42,144 bases of DNA, taken from positions 1 to 42,144 of the forward strand of contig JACDBB010000070.1 of assembly GCA_013695145.1 (NCBI GenBank). Direction: 5' to 3'. The position numbers were made by a program, and so were the translations under genes. Position 1 is the first letter of the stretch. Every line of letters begins with the position of its first letter. Of this stretch, positions 1 to 7,884 are shown one piece after another. The notes under the pieces are model-generated. The model saw only the letters and a list, made by a program, of their open reading frames with translations, had not been told where the DNA came from and did not search any database. Source of the stretch: Euzebyales bacterium. GTDB taxonomy: Bacteria > Actinomycetota > Nitriliruptoria > Euzebyales > Egibacteraceae.

Positions 1-97
1 CGAGTTCTGCCCGCCCAGGCGTGGCAGCGCGCCGCGGCGGTCCGGGGACGCTCCCAGACAATGCGGGCGGTCGCACGCCAGATGGCGGCGGCGGCCC

Positions 98-916
98 GTG
101 CGTGACGTCGCCGATGGCGTGCTGCCGCCGGCGGCGGCGCACGTCTGGCCGAAGGTGGTCGCGGCGCTCCCAGCGGGCGCGTACCTGGTCGGGGGCACGG
201 CCCTCGCCGTGCGGCTCGCGCACCGCATGTCGGCCGACCTCGACGTGTTCGTGCCCGCCAGGTTCGACACGGGCCGGGTGCGGCGGGCGCTGGAGCGCTG
301 CGGCGTGCTCGTGGTCACGCAAGCTGACGCCGACACCACGCTGAACGCGCTGCTCGACGGCGCACGCGTGCAGTTCCTGGCGGCCATCGGCCAGCGCAAC
401 CTCGACCACCCTGACCTCTTCGACGGCATGCCGGTCGCTGGCATCCGCGACCTGCTCGCGACCAAGCTCAAGGTGATCGGCGACCGCGGCGAGCTGCGGG
501 ACTACGTCGACGTGATGACCATCGAGCAGCGCACGGCCCACACCATCGAGCTTGGCCTGGGCTACTACGCGGAGCGCTACGCCGTTGGCGCGCACCACAC
601 GAGCCTGACCCACATCGTGCGCGCGATGGTCACGTTCGACGACGTCGCCGACGACCCGACCATCGGCGACCGCGCTGACGTCGAGCGGTTCTTCCGTGCA
701 CGCCACCCCGCCGTCGTCGCCTCGCTCGCCTCGTTCGACCTCACGCATGGTCGGCTGCCGCCACCGGCACCACTCCGGGAGGCACGACCGGGAGCCGCGG
801 CCACCGCCTCGCGATCCCGATGCGCCGCGCGCACCCGAGCCGGCACCAGGTGCTCATTCCGAGCCAGGGCCGGATCCCGGTTCTGCGGCAAACACGACCG
901 CCGGCTACCCGGCTGA
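98..916 (+). CDS. AbiEii/AbiGii-type nucleotidyltransferase with C-terminal Cys/His motif
   Basis: This protein of 272 residues starts at a GTG. Residues 32-51 carry the nucleotidyltransferase signature GGTALA followed by R43, S45 and D47-L48-D49, the expected metal-binding Asp pair. A later block with K123, R130, D135 and D138 (AtK...Rge.rDy.D) matches the AbiEii/AbiGii toxin family, whose members transfer nucleotides and arrest growth when not held by an AbiEi antitoxin. No AbiEi gene lies next to it, although the window's left edge cuts the upstream neighbourhood. After about residue 222 the protein changes character: an Arg/Pro/Ala linker leads to C242, C252, C263 and H266 in a C-x9-C-x10-C-x2-H arrangement that looks like a small zinc knuckle. 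This tail uses more A-ending codons (cga, gga, tca, aaa, cta) than the neighbouring genes. The family call is fairly sure; substrate and function are not. Confidence 0.7.
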   Translation: MRDVADGVLPPAAAHVWPKVVAALPAGAYLVGGTALAVRLAHRMSADLDVFVPARFDTGRVRRALERCGVLVVTQADADTTLNALLDGARVQFLAAIGQRNLDHPDLFDGMPVAGIRDLLATKLKVIGDRGELRDYVDVMTIEQRTAHTIELGLGYYAERYAVGAHHTSLTHIVRAMVTFDDVADDPTIGDRADVERFFRARHPAVVASLASFDLTHGRLPPPAPLREARPGAAATASRSRCAARTRAGTRCSFRARAGSRFCGKHDRRLPG

Positions 917-1331
917 TGCCGCGCGCAGCGATCGCATGCGGCGACGGCGCTGAACCGCGCGGCTCACACGGTCTCCCTCGGGGCGCTCACCCAGGAAGTG
1001 GACGTCGTCCATGCGTCACAACTGCGGAGACCGCCATACTGCACGCTGTCCGCGATCTGGGACGCGACCTCGACCGCCGCCTGGTTCAGGTCGGGCAGCG
1101 GATGGCGGACAGCGGCGCTCGTCTGAAACGGATCGAGGATGCCCAACAGGGCTGACGAACCCCCTGCGTCTGCGCCGGCTGCTGGCCGCCCGTGCCAGTC
1201 GACCTGACCTTGTTCGACGAGGGCTCGTTCGCCACGCCGACCGGCACGTACGCGGAGGCCGGCAATCGCTGGAGCAGCGCGCGCCGGCGCGCGGCCGGTA
1301 CTCTGCGTGTGGTCAAGCGGAGAGGGGAGCG
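917..1331. other. Intergenic stretch with degraded coding remnants
   Basis: No convincing complete gene is present in these 415 bases. One frame ending at the TGA at 1153-1155 encodes a plausible amphipathic fragment (about 1018-1155, alternating hydrophobic and charged residues, ending in RIEDAQQG) without a start codon nearby, and a second frame from a GTG at 1192 gives another short protein-like piece. They look like remnants of broken genes. The right end holds a possible -10 box TACTCT at 1299-1304 and a purine-rich ribosome site before cysC. Confidence 0.4.
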
Positions 1332-1868
<537 letters not shown>

Positions 1869-1923
1869 CCCGACGCACCCTGGCCGCCAGACGCGGTTCG
1901 ACCGGCACGAAGGAGCACCGCAG

Positions 1924-3714
1924 GTGGGATGGGACGCATGGGTGACGATCGCCGTCATCGCCGGGACGATCGCGGTGCTGACCCGCGACCTCGCCTCACC
2001 GCCCCTGGTGGTGTTCGGCTCCACCGTCCTGCTGCTCGTGCTCGGCGTCATCGACGCCGGCCAGGCGTTCTCGGGCTTCTCCAACCCGGCCCCGATCACG
2101 GTCGCCGCGCTGTACGTGCTCGCGCGGGCCGTCGAGGTCAGCGGCGCGATGTCCCCGGTCGTCGACACGATGATGGGCGGCAAGGGGGACACCGGTGCGG
2201 GCGGGGCGACCAGCCGCCGGCGCCTGGCGCGCATCGTCGGGCCGACCGCAGCGGGCTCGGCGGTGCTCAACAACACCCCGATCGTGGCGGCCATCGCCCC
2301 GATGATCCTCGACTGGTGCAACCGGCGCGGCCAGTCCGCGTCCGCCTACCTGATGCCGCTGAGTTTCGCCGCGATCCTCGGCGGCGTCGTCACCGCAATC
2401 GGCACGTCCACCAACCTCGTCGTCTCCGGGCAGCTCCAGGCGGCGGGCCTCGACGCCATCGGCATGTTCGAGATCACGCGCGTCGGGCTGCCGATCGCCG
2501 TGGTCGGCGTGCTGCTGCTGGTCGCGCTCGCCCCCGTGCTCCTGCCGGACCGCCGCGGGACCCGTGACGACCTGGTCGACACGATGCGGGAGTTCAGCTT
2601 CTCGATGCGCGTGCTCCCGAACGGCCCGCTGGACGGCGTCTCGCTCCAGCGGGGCGGCCTGCGCAACCTCCAGGGCGTCTACTGCATGCAGATCGAGCGG
2701 GGCGACCGCGTCATCGCGCCTGTCGATCCGGACGAGACCCTCGACGGCGGCGACGTGCTCACGTTCGTGGGTGCCGTGGACCAGATCATCGACCTGCAGC
2801 GCAACCGCGGCCTGGACTCCACCGAGGTGCACCACCTCGACGGCCTCGACGGCCGCGCCCAGTCGTTCTTCGAAGCCGTCGTCGGCAGCGGCTCGCCGCT
2901 GGTCGGAGCCACGCTCAAGGACGTCGGCTTCCGCGCCCGCTACGACGCGGGGGTGCTCGGCATCCACCGGCAGGGCCACCGCGTGGAGGGCAAGCTCGGC
3001 CAGATCCCGCTGCGCGTGGGTGACACGCTGCTGGTCCTCGGCCACAACTCGTTCCGGCGACGCTACCGGGAGACCGGCGACTTCCTGCTCATCGCCCCGC
3101 TCGCGGGCAGCTCGCCCGCGCGGACCCGGAAGGCGCCGCTGGTCGGCCTGATCACCGTCCTGCTCGTCGCGGTCGCCGGCGCCGGGCTGCTGCCCATCCT
3201 GGAGGCGTCGCTGGTCGCCGCGTTCGCGCTGGTCGCCTTCAAGGTGCTGACCTTCCGGGAGGCGCGCGACGCCGTCGACCTGAACGTGGTCGTCGTGATC
3301 GCGGCCGCGTTCGGGCTGGCCGAGGCCATCACCACCACCGGGCTCGCGGAGACGCTCGCGGGGCTGCTCGTCGGCGCCTTCGCCCCGCTGGGCGTCGTCG
3401 GCGCGCTCCTCGGGGTCCTCGTGGCGACCGCCGTGCTCACCGAGATGGTGACGAACAACGCGGCCGCGGCGCTCATGTTCCCCATCGCGATCTCCACCGC
3501 CCAGGCCAGCGGCTCCAACCCGAGGGCGTTCGCGATCGCCGTGGCGGTCGCGGCCAGCGCGTCGTTCCTCACGCCCATCGGCTACCAGACGAACACGATG
3601 GTGTACGGCCTGGGCGGCTACCGGTTCACCGACTACGTCCGGCTGGGGCTGCCGATCACGGTCGCCGTCCTGGCGGTGGCGCTGGCGGTCATCCCGGTGG
3701 GCTGGCCCCTGTAG
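1924..3714 (+). CDS. SLC13-family permease with two TrkA-C domains, probably sulfate uptake
   Basis: This 596-residue integral membrane protein belongs to the divalent anion:sodium symporter (DASS/SLC13) group. Hydrophobic segments fill residues 1-205. Two soluble RCK_C/TrkA-C-like domains follow at about 234-293 and 319-381. A second membrane half spans about 395-596 and contains the family-type stretch TEMVTNNAAAALMFPIA followed by FLTPIGYQTN. The first half has the matching NNTPIVAAIAPM and GTSTNLV repeats that form the substrate and cation site. GTG at 1924 is taken as the start because GAAGGAG lies 8 bases before it. SLC13 proteins with central TrkA-C domains are often found beside sulfate assimilation genes, and here the gene follows cysC and faces cysN, so sulfate is the likely substrate. 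Other dicarboxylates or oxyanions cannot be ruled out from sequence. Confidence 0.88.
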   Translation: MGWDAWVTIAVIAGTIAVLTRDLASPPLVVFGSTVLLLVLGVIDAGQAFSGFSNPAPITVAALYVLARAVEVSGAMSPVVDTMMGGKGDTGAGGATSRRRLARIVGPTAAGSAVLNNTPIVAAIAPMILDWCNRRGQSASAYLMPLSFAAILGGVVTAIGTSTNLVVSGQLQAAGLDAIGMFEITRVGLPIAVVGVLLLVALAPVLLPDRRGTRDDLVDTMREFSFSMRVLPNGPLDGVSLQRGGLRNLQGVYCMQIERGDRVIAPVDPDETLDGGDVLTFVGAVDQIIDLQRNRGLDSTEVHHLDGLDGRAQSFFEAVVGSGSPLVGATLKDVGFRARYDAGVLGIHRQGHRVEGKLGQIPLRVGDTLLVLGHNSFRRRYRETGDFLLIAPLAGSSPARTRKAPLVGLITVLLVAVAGAGLLPILEASLVAAFALVAFKVLTFREARDAVDLNVVVVIAAAFGLAEAITTTGLAETLAGLLVGAFAPLGVVGALLGVLVATAVLTEMVTNNAAAALMFPIAISTAQASGSNPRAFAIAVAVAASASFLTPIGYQTNTMVYGLGGYRFTDYVRLGLPITVAVLAVALAVIPVGWPL

Positions 3715-3715
3715 C

Positions 3716-3731
3716 GCCCCGCCGACGGGGC
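3716..3731. terminator. Candidate hairpin between convergent genes
   Basis: A GCCCCG / CGGGGC stem of 6 bp with a CCGA loop lies 2 bases after the permease stop codon, in the 53-bp gap between it and the end of cysN. It could stop transcription from both sides. There is no T-run after it, so it is not a classical intrinsic terminator. Confidence 0.4.
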
Positions 3732-3767
3732 CGGGACCGCCAAAGGCCAGGAGCCCCCGCCACGGCG

Positions 3768-5075
3768 TCACAGCGCGACGGAGGGCTCCAGGAGCATCCC
3801 CGCGCCGACGGTGTTGTTCGTCGCCTCGTCGATCAGGATGAAGCTGCCCGTCATGCGGTTGCGCGTGTAGGGGTCGTAGAACAGCGGCGAGGTCGCGCGC
3901 ATCCGCACCCGCCCGATGTCGTTGAGCCCGAGCGTCGTCGCGTCCTCGTCGCGGTGCAGGGTGTTGACGTCCAGCCGGTAGCGCACGTCGCTGACCAGCG
4001 CACGGACGGTGCGGGTCGTGTGCTTCAGCGCGAGCATCGTGCGCTCGCCCAGCGGCCGGTCGACCATCCACGACACCATCGCCTCGAGGTCCTGTCCCAC
4101 CGTCGGCTGGTTGTTGGGCCTGCACACCATGTCACCGCGCGACAGGTCGATGTCACCGGCGAGCCGCAGCGTCACCGACATCGGCGGGAACGCCTCGTCG
4201 ACGGGCCCGTCGAACGTGTCGATCGACGCGATCGTCGACTCGAGGCCGCTGGGCAGGACCATGACGTCGTCGCCCGGCTTGAGCACCCCGCCCGAGACCG
4301 TCCCCGCGTACCCCCGGTAGTCGTGGTGGGTGTCTGACTGCGGGCGGACGACCCACTGGACCGGGAAGCGCACGTCGACCAGGTTGCGGTCGCTGGCGAT
4401 GTGGACGTGCTCCAGGTGGTAGAGCAGCGGCGTGCCGCCGTACCAAGGCATGTTCTGCGAGCTGTCCACGACGTTGTCGCCGTGCAGCGCCGAGATCGGG
4501 ATGAACGAGATGTCGGTGGTCTCGAGCTTGGTCGCGAAGCGGGCGAACTCTGACCGGATCTCCTCGTAGCGGGACTCCGACCAGTCGACGAGATCCATCT
4601 TGTTGACGCACACCACCAGGTGCGGGATGCGCAGCAGGCTCGACAGGAACGCGTGCCGGCGGGACTGCTCGGTCAGGCCGTTGCGCGCGTCGACCAGCAC
4701 GACCGCGAGGTTCGCCGTCGAGGCGCCGGTGACCATGTTCCGGGTGTACTGCACGTGGCCCGGCGTGTCGGCGATGATGAACTTGCGCCGCGGCGTCGCG
4801 AAGTAGCGGTAGGCCACGTCGATGGTGATGCCCTGCTCGCGCTCCGCCCGCAGGCCGTCCGTGAGCAGCGCCAGCTCGGTGCGGCCGAAGCCCTGGCGCC
4901 GGCTGGCCTCCTCGACGTGCTCCAGCTGGTCGGCGAAGATCTGCTTGGTGTCGAGCAGCAGCCGCCCGATAAGGGTGGACTTGCCGTCGTCGACGCTGCC
5001 GGCGGTCGAGAACCGCAGCAGGTCCATGCCCTGCAGGTCCGCCGAGGACAGCAGGTCGGTGGGGGCGGTGGTCAA
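3768..5075 (-). CDS. cysN: Sulfate adenylyltransferase subunit 1 (GTPase)
   Basis: CysN is the GTPase subunit that drives ATP sulfurylase: with CysD it makes APS from ATP and sulfate. The 435-residue protein shows the EF-Tu-like G domain with P-loop GSVDDGKST (26-34), an EREQGITIDVAYRYF switch region, DTPGH (G3) and NKMD (G4), followed by two beta-barrel domains. There is no fused APS kinase domain. The start is a TTG at 5075 that overlaps the cysD stop (TTGA) and has AAGGAGG 7 to 8 bases upstream inside the end of cysD; no ATG or GTG gives a sensible N-terminus. The overlap implies translational coupling to cysD. It is the last gene of the cysQ-cysD-cysN unit. Confidence 0.95.
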   Translation of the reverse strand: MTTAPTDLLSSADLQGMDLLRFSTAGSVDDGKSTLIGRLLLDTKQIFADQLEHVEEASRRQGFGRTELALLTDGLRAEREQGITIDVAYRYFATPRRKFIIADTPGHVQYTRNMVTGASTANLAVVLVDARNGLTEQSRRHAFLSSLLRIPHLVVCVNKMDLVDWSESRYEEIRSEFARFATKLETTDISFIPISALHGDNVVDSSQNMPWYGGTPLLYHLEHVHIASDRNLVDVRFPVQWVVRPQSDTHHDYRGYAGTVSGGVLKPGDDVMVLPSGLESTIASIDTFDGPVDEAFPPMSVTLRLAGDIDLSRGDMVCRPNNQPTVGQDLEAMVSWMVDRPLGERTMLALKHTTRTVRALVSDVRYRLDVNTLHRDEDATTLGLNDIGRVRMRATSPLFYDPYTRNRMTGSFILIDEATNNTVGAGMLLEPSVAL

Positions 5076-5977
5076 AAGTAACCCTCCTTCTTGCGGTCCT
5101 CCATGGCGGCCTCGCTGAAGCGGTCGTCGGCGCGGGTCGCGCCGCGCTCGGTGATGGTGGCGGTCGCGACCTCGGCGATGACCTCCTCGATGGTGGCGGC
5201 GCTCGACTTGACCGCGGCGGTGCACGACGCGTCCCCGACGGTGCGGAAGCGGACGCTCTCGGTGAACGGCTCCTCGCCTTGCATCAGGCGCAGGTGCTCG
5301 TTCACCGCGTACAGCATCCCGTCGCGCACGAACACCTCGCGCTCGTGCGCGTAGTAGATCGACGGGATCTCCAGCTCCTCGGCGGCCAGGTACAGCCACA
5401 CGTCCATCTCGGTCCAGTTGGAGATGGGAAAGATGCGGAAGTGCTCACCCTTGCGCAGCCTCCCGTTGTAGAGGTTCCACAGCTCGGGACGCTGGTTCTT
5501 GGGGTCCCACTGCCCGAACTCGTCGCGGTGGCTGAAGATGCGCTCCTTGGCGCGGGCGCGCTCCTCGTCGCGGCGCGCCCCGCCGAACGCGGCGTCGAAG
5601 CCGTGCTCCGCGACCGCGTCGAGCAGCGTCACCGTCTGCAGCCGGTTGCGCGACGCGCGCGGCCCGGTCTCCTCGACCGCGCGGCCCGCGTCGATGGAGT
5701 CCTGGACGCTGGCCACGATCAGCCGCTCGCCGAGCTCTGCGACCCGCCGGTCGCGGAACTCGATCGCCTCAGCGAAGTTGTGGCCGGTGTCGATGTGCAT
5801 GATCGGGAACGGGAAGCGCCCCGGACGGAAAGCCTTCTCGGCCAGCCGCAGCATGACGATGGAGTCCTTGCCACCGGAGAACAGCAGGACGGGCCGCTCC
5901 CGCTCCGCGGCCACCTCCCGCATGATGTGGACCGCCTCCGCCTCGAGGGCGCGCAGATGCGACAGCGTGTAGCTCAT
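5072..5977 (-). CDS. cysD: Sulfate adenylyltransferase subunit 2
   Basis: CysD is the catalytic subunit of ATP sulfurylase, forming APS and pyrophosphate. The 301-residue protein belongs to the PAPS-reductase-like adenine nucleotide alpha hydrolase fold: the PP-loop SGGKDS is at residues 34-39, followed by the FPIMHIDTGHNF block and FGGARRDEERARAKERIFS, which are hallmarks of CysD rather than CysH. The C-terminus EDRKKEGYF is the usual CysD ending. The ATG at 5977 overlaps the stop codon of cysQ as ATGA, and the gene's own end overlaps the TTG of cysN, so all three genes are tightly coupled. Confidence 0.95.
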   Translation of the reverse strand: MSYTLSHLRALEAEAVHIMREVAAERERPVLLFSGGKDSIVMLRLAEKAFRPGRFPFPIMHIDTGHNFAEAIEFRDRRVAELGERLIVASVQDSIDAGRAVEETGPRASRNRLQTVTLLDAVAEHGFDAAFGGARRDEERARAKERIFSHRDEFGQWDPKNQRPELWNLYNGRLRKGEHFRIFPISNWTEMDVWLYLAAEELEIPSIYYAHEREVFVRDGMLYAVNEHLRLMQGEEPFTESVRFRTVGDASCTAAVKSSAATIEEVIAEVATATITERGATRADDRFSEAAMEDRKKEGYF

Positions 5978-6786
5978 GGCCGCAGTGTGGCGGATGTCGT
6001 CGCGGGCCGCGACTGGCCACCATCGGCCGCCCGCCGCGTCACGGCGAGCACCGCGTCGGCGAGTTCGGGCCGGCAGACGAGCAGGTCGGGCAGCCACGGG
6101 TTCTCGCGGTTGTAGACCAGCGCAGAGCCGTCGAGGCGGCAGGTGCGCGCGCCCGCCGCCGCGGCGACCGCGACCGGCGCAGCGGAGTCCCACTCGTACT
6201 GGCCGCCGCCGTGCGCGTACACGTCGCCCTCGCCGAGGACGACCGCCATGGCCTTGGCCCCCGCGGAGCCCATGGGCACCAGCTCCGCGCCCAGCGCCGC
6301 CCGCAGGTGCTCGGTGATCGCCGGGGGGCGGGTCCGGCTCACGAGCAGTCGGGGCGGCCCCTGCCCGGCCGCGGCCAGCGCGGGCGGAGCCGCCGTCGAC
6401 AGGGTCCTGCCCAGCGCCGGCAGCGCCACCGCGCCCGCGCGCAGCGCACCCCGCGCCCAGAACGCGACGTGGACCGCCCAGTCCGTGCGTCCCTCCTCGG
6501 AGAACTCCCGTGTCCCGTCGAGCGGGTCGACGATCCACACCCGCTGTGCGCCCAGGCGACGCGGGTCGGCGCTGCCCTCCTCCGACAGGATCGCATCGTC
6601 GGGGAACGCCGCGCGCAGCTCGGCGACGATCAGCTCGTGCGCGTCGCGGTCACCGGTCTCGCGGAGGACGTCGGCGCTCGCCCCCGCCCGGCGCAGTTCC
6701 GCGCGAAGCGCGACCAGGCGCCGCCCGGCCGCCTCGGCGATCCGCACGGCCGCCTTGTGCTCGCTCTCGTGTGACTCGACAGACAT
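5974..6786 (-). CDS. cysQ: 3'(2'),5'-bisphosphate nucleotidase, inositol monophosphatase family
   Basis: This 270-residue protein is a Li+-sensitive, metal-dependent phosphatase of the inositol monophosphatase superfamily. The metal-binding signatures are visible: LSEEGSAD, WIVDPLDGTREF, and near the C-terminus YEWDSAAPVAVAAAAG. Being first in an operon with cysD and cysN supports CysQ, which removes the 3'-phosphate from PAP, the by-product of PAPS use, or from PAPS itself. A general inositol or fructose bisphosphatase activity is the alternative. The ATG at 6786 precedes MSVESHESE; the ribosome site before it is a weak G-rich run. A perfect 8-bp palindrome lies 30 bases upstream (6816-6834). 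Confidence 0.88.
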   Translation of the reverse strand: MSVESHESEHKAAVRIAEAAGRRLVALRAELRRAGASADVLRETGDRDAHELIVAELRAAFPDDAILSEEGSADPRRLGAQRVWIVDPLDGTREFSEEGRTDWAVHVAFWARGALRAGAVALPALGRTLSTAAPPALAAAGQGPPRLLVSRTRPPAITEHLRAALGAELVPMGSAGAKAMAVVLGEGDVYAHGGGQYEWDSAAPVAVAAAAGARTCRLDGSALVYNRENPWLPDLLVCRPELADAVLAVTRRAADGGQSRPATTSATLRP

Positions 6787-6815
6787 GTGCCCCCGCCCGC
6801 TCTCGATGGTCCCGA

Positions 6816-6834
6816 CCGCTACCGATGGTAGCGG
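6816..6834. promoter_or_regulatory. Palindromic operator candidate upstream of cysQDN
   Basis: The sequence CCGCTACC-GAT-GGTAGCGG is a perfect inverted repeat with 8-bp arms and a 3-bp centre. It lies in the 124-bp gap between divergent cysQ and a membrane protein gene. On the minus strand it contains TACCAT, which could be a -10 box for cysQ, so a bound repressor would block that promoter. The regulator is unknown. Confidence 0.5.
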
Positions 6835-6910
6835 GTCGCTGCCGCTTCGGCGTCCGGCGGTGGTGGCCCCTACCGCGGCCCGCGTCGCGCGCGACATGGC
6901 ACACCCTCCC

Positions 6911-7672
6911 ATGATGCAGATCCCCGTGCCGACCCCGCGCCGTGTCCTGCGGGGCCTGCTGTTCGCCCTCGCCGGGTTGCTGGCGCTCTCCACCCTCGGC
7001 CGACTTGCCCAGCGCCACCTCCCCGACTTTGTGGGCAGAGACCGGCTGGCGGAGCTCTTCTGGATTCTGGAATCCGCCGGTGCCGCCACGCTGTTCGGGA
7101 TGATGGTGCTCCTGGTCGCCGCGGCGCTGGCGTTCCTGGCGGCCGCCGACGCCGAGCGAACCCAGGCGCGCGGTTGGCGCGGCGTCGGGATGGTGCTGGC
7201 GGCGTTGGGCGTCGACGAGCTGTTCGGTGGCTACGAGGACGTCACCGACCGGCTGTCCGACCTGCTGTTGGGTCCGCTGAGCAACGCGGTCGCGTGGATC
7301 GTCTGGGGGTTCGTGGCGGTGGCCGTGGTCGGCGTCCTCCTGGTGCGCTTCGCGTGGCGCCTGCCCCGGCGGACGGGCCAGCGGCTGGTCGCCGCCGCCG
7401 CGGTGTTCGTCGTCGGCGCGGTCGGGTTCGAGATCCTGAGCAAGGTGGTGGCCGGCGTCGCGGGCTCGAGGAGCTGGCTGTTCGTTGCGGTGACCACCCT
7501 CGAGGAGGGGCTCGAGCTGCTCGGTGGCGTCTTGGCGTTGTGGGCGATCTACAGCCACCTGTACGAGCGGTGGGACGCGGTCACGTTCCGGCGCGCGCGC
7601 CGCCCGGAGGCGGTGGTCGGGGCTGTCTCGCCGACCGTCGACTCCCGGCCCCCCGGTGGTCCGGCTGTATGA
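6911..7672 (+). CDS. Membrane protein of unknown function, about five helices
   Basis: I do not recognise a named family. The 253-residue protein has about five hydrophobic segments near residues 15-30, 56-79, 126-147, 157-180 and 190-214. Acidic residues sit at the ends of or within helices: [15 protein letters not shown] between the second and third, and [11 protein letters not shown] in the last, a motif that could bind a cation or line a channel. The C-terminal 35 residues are Arg/Pro-rich and probably cytoplasmic. Alternative in-frame ATGs exist at 6896, 6911 and 6914, none with a good ribosome site, so the start is approximate. It is divergent from cysQ; guaA follows after about 90 bp plus repeats, so it may be a single-gene unit. 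Confidence 0.6.
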   Translation: MMQIPVPTPRRVLRGLLFALAGLLALSTLGRLAQRHLPDFVGRDRLAELFWILESAGAATLFGMMVLLVAAALAFLAAADAERTQARGWRGVGMVLAALGVDELFGGYEDVTDRLSDLLLGPLSNAVAWIVWGFVAVAVVGVLLVRFAWRLPRRTGQRLVAAAAVFVVGAVGFEILSKVVAGVAGSRSWLFVAVTTLEEGLELLGGVLALWAIYSHLYERWDAVTFRRARRPEAVVGAVSPTVDSRPPGGPAV

Positions 7673-7758
7673 CCGCCGCGGTCGCTCAGCCGGACCACCC
7701 AAACGTCAGGGTGCGACCAGGGGAGCGCAAGGCCGTCGCCGGCGTACGCTGCGCGGCA

Positions 7759-7884
7759 ATGGGTGAGGGCGAGCGCAGCGAGCTGGCGGGTGGGGATCGC
7801 ATGGGTGAGGGCGAGCGCAGCGAGCTGGCGGGTGGGGATCGCATGGATGAGGGCGAGCGCAGCGAGCTGGCGGGTGGGGATCGA
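7759..7884 (+). repeat. Three tandem 42-bp repeats in frame with guaA
   Basis: Three head-to-tail copies of a 42-bp unit occupy 7759-7800, 7801-7842 and 7843-7884 and end exactly at the guaA ATG. Each unit starts with ATG and reads [15 protein letters not shown] (14 codons) in the guaA frame with no stop. Each ends in GGTGGGGATCG followed by an ATG, so each supplies a G-rich ribosome site and start codon. Differences are minimal (Gly to Asp at codon 2 of the third copy, cgc to cga at its last codon), implying recent duplication. Confidence 0.9.

Noticed and set aside
1996-4125. Very long open frame on the minus strand opposite the SLC13 permease
   Set aside because: Its composition (His/Arg/Gln/Asp-rich, no hydrophobic core, no motif) is what a GC-rich antisense frame gives; the plus strand encodes a clear permease.
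7759-7884. Possible CRISPR array
   Set aside because: The repeats are directly adjacent with no spacers and continue in frame into guaA.
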